A DNA stretch of 11,122 bases. It comes from Ophiocordyceps camponoti-saundersi (nom. inval.) (Eukaryota > Ascomycota > Sordariomycetes > Hypocreales > Ophiocordycipitaceae). The stretch is taken from the NCBI GenBank assembly GCA_003339415.1, contig PDHQ01000485.1, positions 1 through 11,122 on the forward strand, in the 5' to 3' direction. Made by a program: the position numbers and the translations under genes. Below, in pieces: positions 8,161 to 11,122 of the stretch (positions are counted from its first letter, which is position 1; each line of letters starts with the position of its first letter). The notes beneath the pieces are model-generated. The model made no database searches, was not told the DNA's origin, and worked only from the letters and a program-made list of their open reading frames with translations.

Positions 8161-8298
8161 CGTAAGTTATTATATATAATATAGGAGATAAGAAGAGGTA
8201 ACAAAATATGCTTGGTCGATAAGATAATTTGTATATTGTGTTATAAAAACTGATTTTCTGGTCCTGGACCTATAGTCTAGACGTAAATCTGCCCCTAC
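8161..8298. other. Junction between minisatellite and Gag relic
   Basis: The array ends at about 8160 with gggcagtcacg. A short AT stretch follows, then 8201-8270, which carries eight TpG but only one CpA, unlike the rest of the window. The reading frame of the Gag relic on the minus strand loses coherence at about 8298, where the second half of the zinc knuckle would be expected. No insertion-sequence ends or target duplications are visible. Confidence 0.5.
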
Positions 8299-9207
8299 TA
8301 TCTTCTCGTAAATAAAGTAACGTTTCTTCGTACGGGGTAACGGGCGTCGGTCTTCTTACCGAACCTACTTAAATTTGCCCGTACGAAACTATAGCCGGGG
8401 AGAATTCGAATATAGGGAATTCGTACGGTAGCGTCGATTAACGAAGAATTAATCTGTCGGTTTCCTACGGTTAAGAGCGATCTAAAGCGACGTACGAAGA
8501 ATAGAGAAAAACTCTTCGCACGAGGGCTTCGTAGAGAGAAGTGCCGGCTTAAGTTCCGGCACGCCACGGCAGGCCCTAGTTATCGTAGCGTATAGCTAAG
8601 TTTCCCCTTCGCCGAGTGCGCGTTATATAAGTTGCATTTTCTCGATTAGTTCCTCGAGGACTTCTAGCATCGTCTTATCCGGGAACTTTCTTCGTACGGA
8701 AGGGAACGTCGTACCGGTCCAGTTAACCTAGTACTGCGTGTGATTCGTAGCTATATTAAAGTATAAATCGAGTATCTTTTAGATCTCGTCCCACCTTTTC
8801 TCGGGTCCTATATAGTAGAGGTAGTACGATTGCGCGGGACCTGTGAGGACGTCCGGAAAGATAGCGTAGTACTAGTCCTCGGTAATGCTAATCCTTCGGC
8901 AGTATGATATAAAAAGCTTAGCTTTATTATATAGGATATCGTACGGTCGGCCTAAGTAATACTAGTCCTTTCGCTAACCTTTACTAAACGCAATTACTTT
9001 CTTAGGGGTGATCGGACCGTTATAAATTAGTCGTATAGGAGGAAGGATAAAGGCCGGGCTCTTTAGGATAATTACGAGAGCTATAGAGGGATCCGGAGTT
9101 TCCTTCGCTTCGTATAAGATTGTTCTAGGAGTCGGGGTTGCGCTAGGAGTCGTACGAGGAGGAGGAGCCTCGTGGACCTCGATCGAAGGGATAATCTTTT
9201 ATATATA
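8299..9207 (-). pseudogene. LTR-retrotransposon Gag-like protein relic (RIP-inactivated)
   Basis: Gag forms the particle that packages retrotransposon RNA. From 9180 down to 8299 one minus-strand frame runs for 294 codons with no frameshift and 12 in-frame stops, all TAA or TAG, most reading naturally as lost glutamine (for example SL*IAL, TD*FFV). In order it shows a Pro/Thr-rich N-terminal stretch (PPPRTTPSATPTP); a helical core with FPDVLTGPAQSYYL, RRKFPDKTMLEVLEELIE and RACRGVPELKPALL; a segment ending NRRKPTD*FFVNRRY; then a basic stretch and YFIYEK. The last fits the start of a CCHC zinc knuckle (CFxC) with both Cys turned to Tyr, as TGC/TGT to TAC/TAT by RIP. The N-terminus is unclear; a further stop lies at about 9192. 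The element class (Copia or Gypsy) and the true start are not decided, and Pol is absent because the satellite begins at 8160. Family assignment is from memory of fungal Gag-like proteins. Confidence 0.65.
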
Positions 9208-10366
9208 AGAGCGGGCTCCGGTAAATAGTCTAAATAGAGCTTATCTGCTAAAGCTTAGCTAAATAGAATAGCTAAATTCCCTATAAGATCTAGGGAGTTA
9301 GGGGTTATAGGTATATAGGAGGCTAATTCCGCCTCTTTAACCGGTAAATCTAAGGGGTTAGCGCTAGGATAACCTATATCCCGTTCTTAAATACTAAATT
9401 AATTAAAAAACCCGGAAAACGCGTTTTTAGGCGTTTCCTATAATTAAGATATATTGCCGGTTATATCACGTGCTGCGGGCTCGAGGGGCTTATCTTTATC
9501 TGCGTCCTCCTCTTAATCTTAAACTATAGAGACCTAGCGTAGGACTTCTTAAGGTTAAAATATATCTTTATAATCTTAGCGGTAAAAGACCTTCTTATTA
9601 GGGAGACTTAGTAAGAGTAGTATTATCTTAACTTATTGCCTATAAGTTACGGATAGCCGGCCGAAGGCGAGCGTGGGCGGTAAATAGGTGCTATCCGTAG
9701 AAGTATATCCTACGCTGCGCAGCGACCCCGAACGTAATCTAAGCTATTATTTATTAAGTTATTAAGCCGGGGCGTATATAGGCACTAGAGATTAACTAAT
9801 AAGGCGGCGTCCTTATTATTACTATTATCCTACGTAGTTTACTTACTATCGGCGCGGTTTAATAATATAAGCGTTACGAGCGCGTCCGATATAATAGTAT
9901 AGTAAGAATAAGAGTAATATACTAATATAAAAAGGCTAGCAAGATAATAATATACGAGAACGCGGAGAGATATTAAATTATTACTATTAAAAAGGGTAGT
10001 ATATAGGAAAGGAAAGAAAGAAAAAGAGAAAGGCATATATATTTTTTTTACATATTATTTTAATTTATGCCCAGCTAAGTCCGGATTTTCCTTTTTTCCT
10101 AGGGCGGCAAAGTATTTTATCCGGGCTATGCCCGAGTTACTAAGCAATAGTAAGAGACTTAGTTATGTTTACGCGGTACGCGCACGTTATTTGCTTACTA
10201 CGTATTAGGCGTTAGGATACGTTAATAGCGGTAATAAATATGCTTAAAGGAAATAAACGTAAAATTAGAATATAATACTACTATTATATAGGATTTAATT
10301 AAATTGTTTTCTATCTTTTTCTTTATCTTAGGAGCTCCTAAGGATTAGGATTATAAAAGTTATTTA
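9208..10366. other. Presumed retroelement leader and AT-rich sequence, no gene
   Basis: If the right LTR-like segment belongs with the Gag relic, this 1.1-kb stretch is its downstream LTR part and untranslated leader. I find no convincing primer-binding site. 9840-10050 is very AT-rich, and its minus-strand open stretch encodes only low-complexity Tyr/Ser/Leu-rich peptide. A small hairpin (cgggc-tat-gcccg) lies near 10121-10133. No tRNA or other RNA gene is seen. Confidence 0.4.
9648..9699. other. Hairpin with 10-bp perfect arms
   Basis: tacggatagc (9648-9657) and gctatccgta (9690-9699) are perfect inverted repeats around a 32-base GC-rich loop. It may be a fold in the old retroelement leader or the remains of a small inverted-repeat element; no target duplication is evident. 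Confidence 0.5.
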
Positions 10367-10693
10367 GCGGGAGTAACGGGCACCCCTGCTTATAGATATA
10401 TATCCCTCGCAAAGAAGACGGTCTTAAGGTAGCAGGGCTATTAGGTCCGTATAGGTCTGCCGGGCCCTGCAAACCGTATAGGTAGGTTAGGGTTATAGGC
10501 GTTAAAAGGGTTATTTAAACTAGCTTGCCTAATCTAACGAATTTAATTAATTAGTATTACTTGGCTAGAAAGGGGTTAAAGGACTTACGGATCCTAGGAA
10601 GATTAGATTTATACGTATAAGAAGGGGTTAATTTCCTACCTATTATACGGCGAAGGCAGCCTCTATAAATATAGTGATTCCGAGTAGGGTTTA
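10367..10693 (-). mobile_element. LTR-like segment, right inverted copy
   Basis: This is the inverted partner of 1021-1377, sharing an 18-bp AT block (10541-10558), a 17-bp block at 10367-10383, the ttaaga(c/g)(c/g)gtctt block and the TATA-like run near 10391-10403 (minus strand). On the minus strand it lies upstream of the Gag relic, as a 5' LTR would. The presumed LTR start is near 10640, where aaattaacccc begins, with weaker similarity to about 10693. The presumed LTR end (U5) is not recognisable because homology to the left copy fades beyond 10367. It keeps a moderate number of CpA and TpG. Confidence 0.6.
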
Positions 10694-11122
10694 GTTAAAT
10701 AGTCCCTTAATACGTTTCTTCTTCTAAGAGCTTATATAAATTAGGATATAAAGGGTAGTTAAGACGAAGTAGGGGTTATTAATAGGTATATAGTATAGGT
10801 TAGTTTCCCTCGAAAGAGGGAGGAATTAAGCAAGTAATTAGCCCCTAACCTTATCTTTATAGCTATTATAAAAACCGTATATCGTAAGTTAAGTCTTAGA
10901 GAGGACTTATAGTAAAAACTCTACTAAACGGAATTATAACTTTACTTTAAACCTTACATTTTTATACTATAAATTACTAATTTAAATTCTTATCTTAAGA
11001 ATCTCGATAACTAGTTAAATAGTTCCTATCTTTCCTTTTGCCTCTTATTTTATCTTTATATAGAAAACCGACTCTCTATTAACCCCCCCCTATAGAGAAT
11101 TACTATCTAGCCCCCCCCCCCC
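10694..11122. other. Mutated spacer ending in C runs, no gene
   Basis: This is TpA-rich sequence without a recognised gene or satellite word. C runs occur at 11083-11090 (8 bases) and 11111-11122 (12 bases, to the window end). A homopolymer at the very end suggests a contig edge where assembly stopped. Confidence 0.5.

Noticed and set aside
8541..8562. Inverted repeat gtgccgg/ccggcac as a regulatory hairpin
   Set aside because: It falls within coherent Gag relic codons (VPELKPAL), so coding sequence explains it.
8298..8567. 89-codon minus-strand open frame
   Set aside because: It is an out-of-frame shadow of the Gag relic, which reads coherently in another frame over the same bases.
9839..10036. 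65-codon minus-strand open frame
   Set aside because: Low-complexity Tyr/Ser/Leu peptide from AT-rich DNA; chance opening.
10067..10136. Possible transposon terminal hairpin atgcccagc...tgcccgag
   Set aside because: Only 6-7 bp pair cleanly; the rest mismatches and no target duplication is visible.
1..11122. tRNA, rRNA or other RNA genes
   Set aside because: I looked for tRNA-like arms and conserved rRNA blocks on both strands and saw none.

Overview
The window looks like a gene-dead, transposon- and satellite-rich block from a filamentous ascomycete (Pezizomycotina). The main evidence is near-total loss of CpA and TpG with a large excess of TpA while CpG is kept; for example, positions 5581-5640 hold about 12 TpA and no CpA or TpG. 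That is the footprint of repeat-induced point mutation (RIP, CpA to TpA). It also explains why every frame is full of TAA and TAG and why no intact gene is present. The few short open frames I could check (1212-1445, 2327-2512, 7902-8204, 8298-8567, 9839-10036) are fortuitous, repeat-encoded or out-of-frame shadows of relics.

Layout. 1-470: a worn array of a 36-bp minisatellite. 471-784: mutated DNA without a recognisable gene. 785-1390: an island with many surviving CpA/TpG, containing a long-terminal-repeat-like segment (1021-1377). 1378-4374: transposon-like debris with two stop-riddled frames that still read as protein (2069-2887 and 3847-4374, family unknown) and a ~125-bp direct repeat (2300 and 3007). 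4380-4565: six copies of a 31-bp tandem repeat. 4535-6948: a higher-order satellite in which a ~200-bp block alternates with a variable number of 36-bp units. 6949-8160: an uninterrupted 36-bp array of about 32 units. 8161-8275: a junction with many TpG. 8299-9207 (minus): a Gag-like LTR-retrotransposon relic with 12 in-frame stops and no frameshift over 294 codons. 9208-10366: its presumed leader and AT-rich sequence. 10367-10693: a second LTR-like segment, inverted relative to the left one. 10694-11122: no feature beyond C runs, with a 12-base C run at the window edge.

Most unusual is the satellite. Its composite units are spaced exactly 274 bp plus whole multiples of 36 bp. Each 36-bp unit centres on a palindrome of up to 18 bp. 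The C/T states of the units show a sharp border near 7230 between fully mutated and partly spared copies. No genes here act together; the region is best read as heterochromatic, repeat-driven DNA, possibly subtelomeric or pericentromeric (inference).
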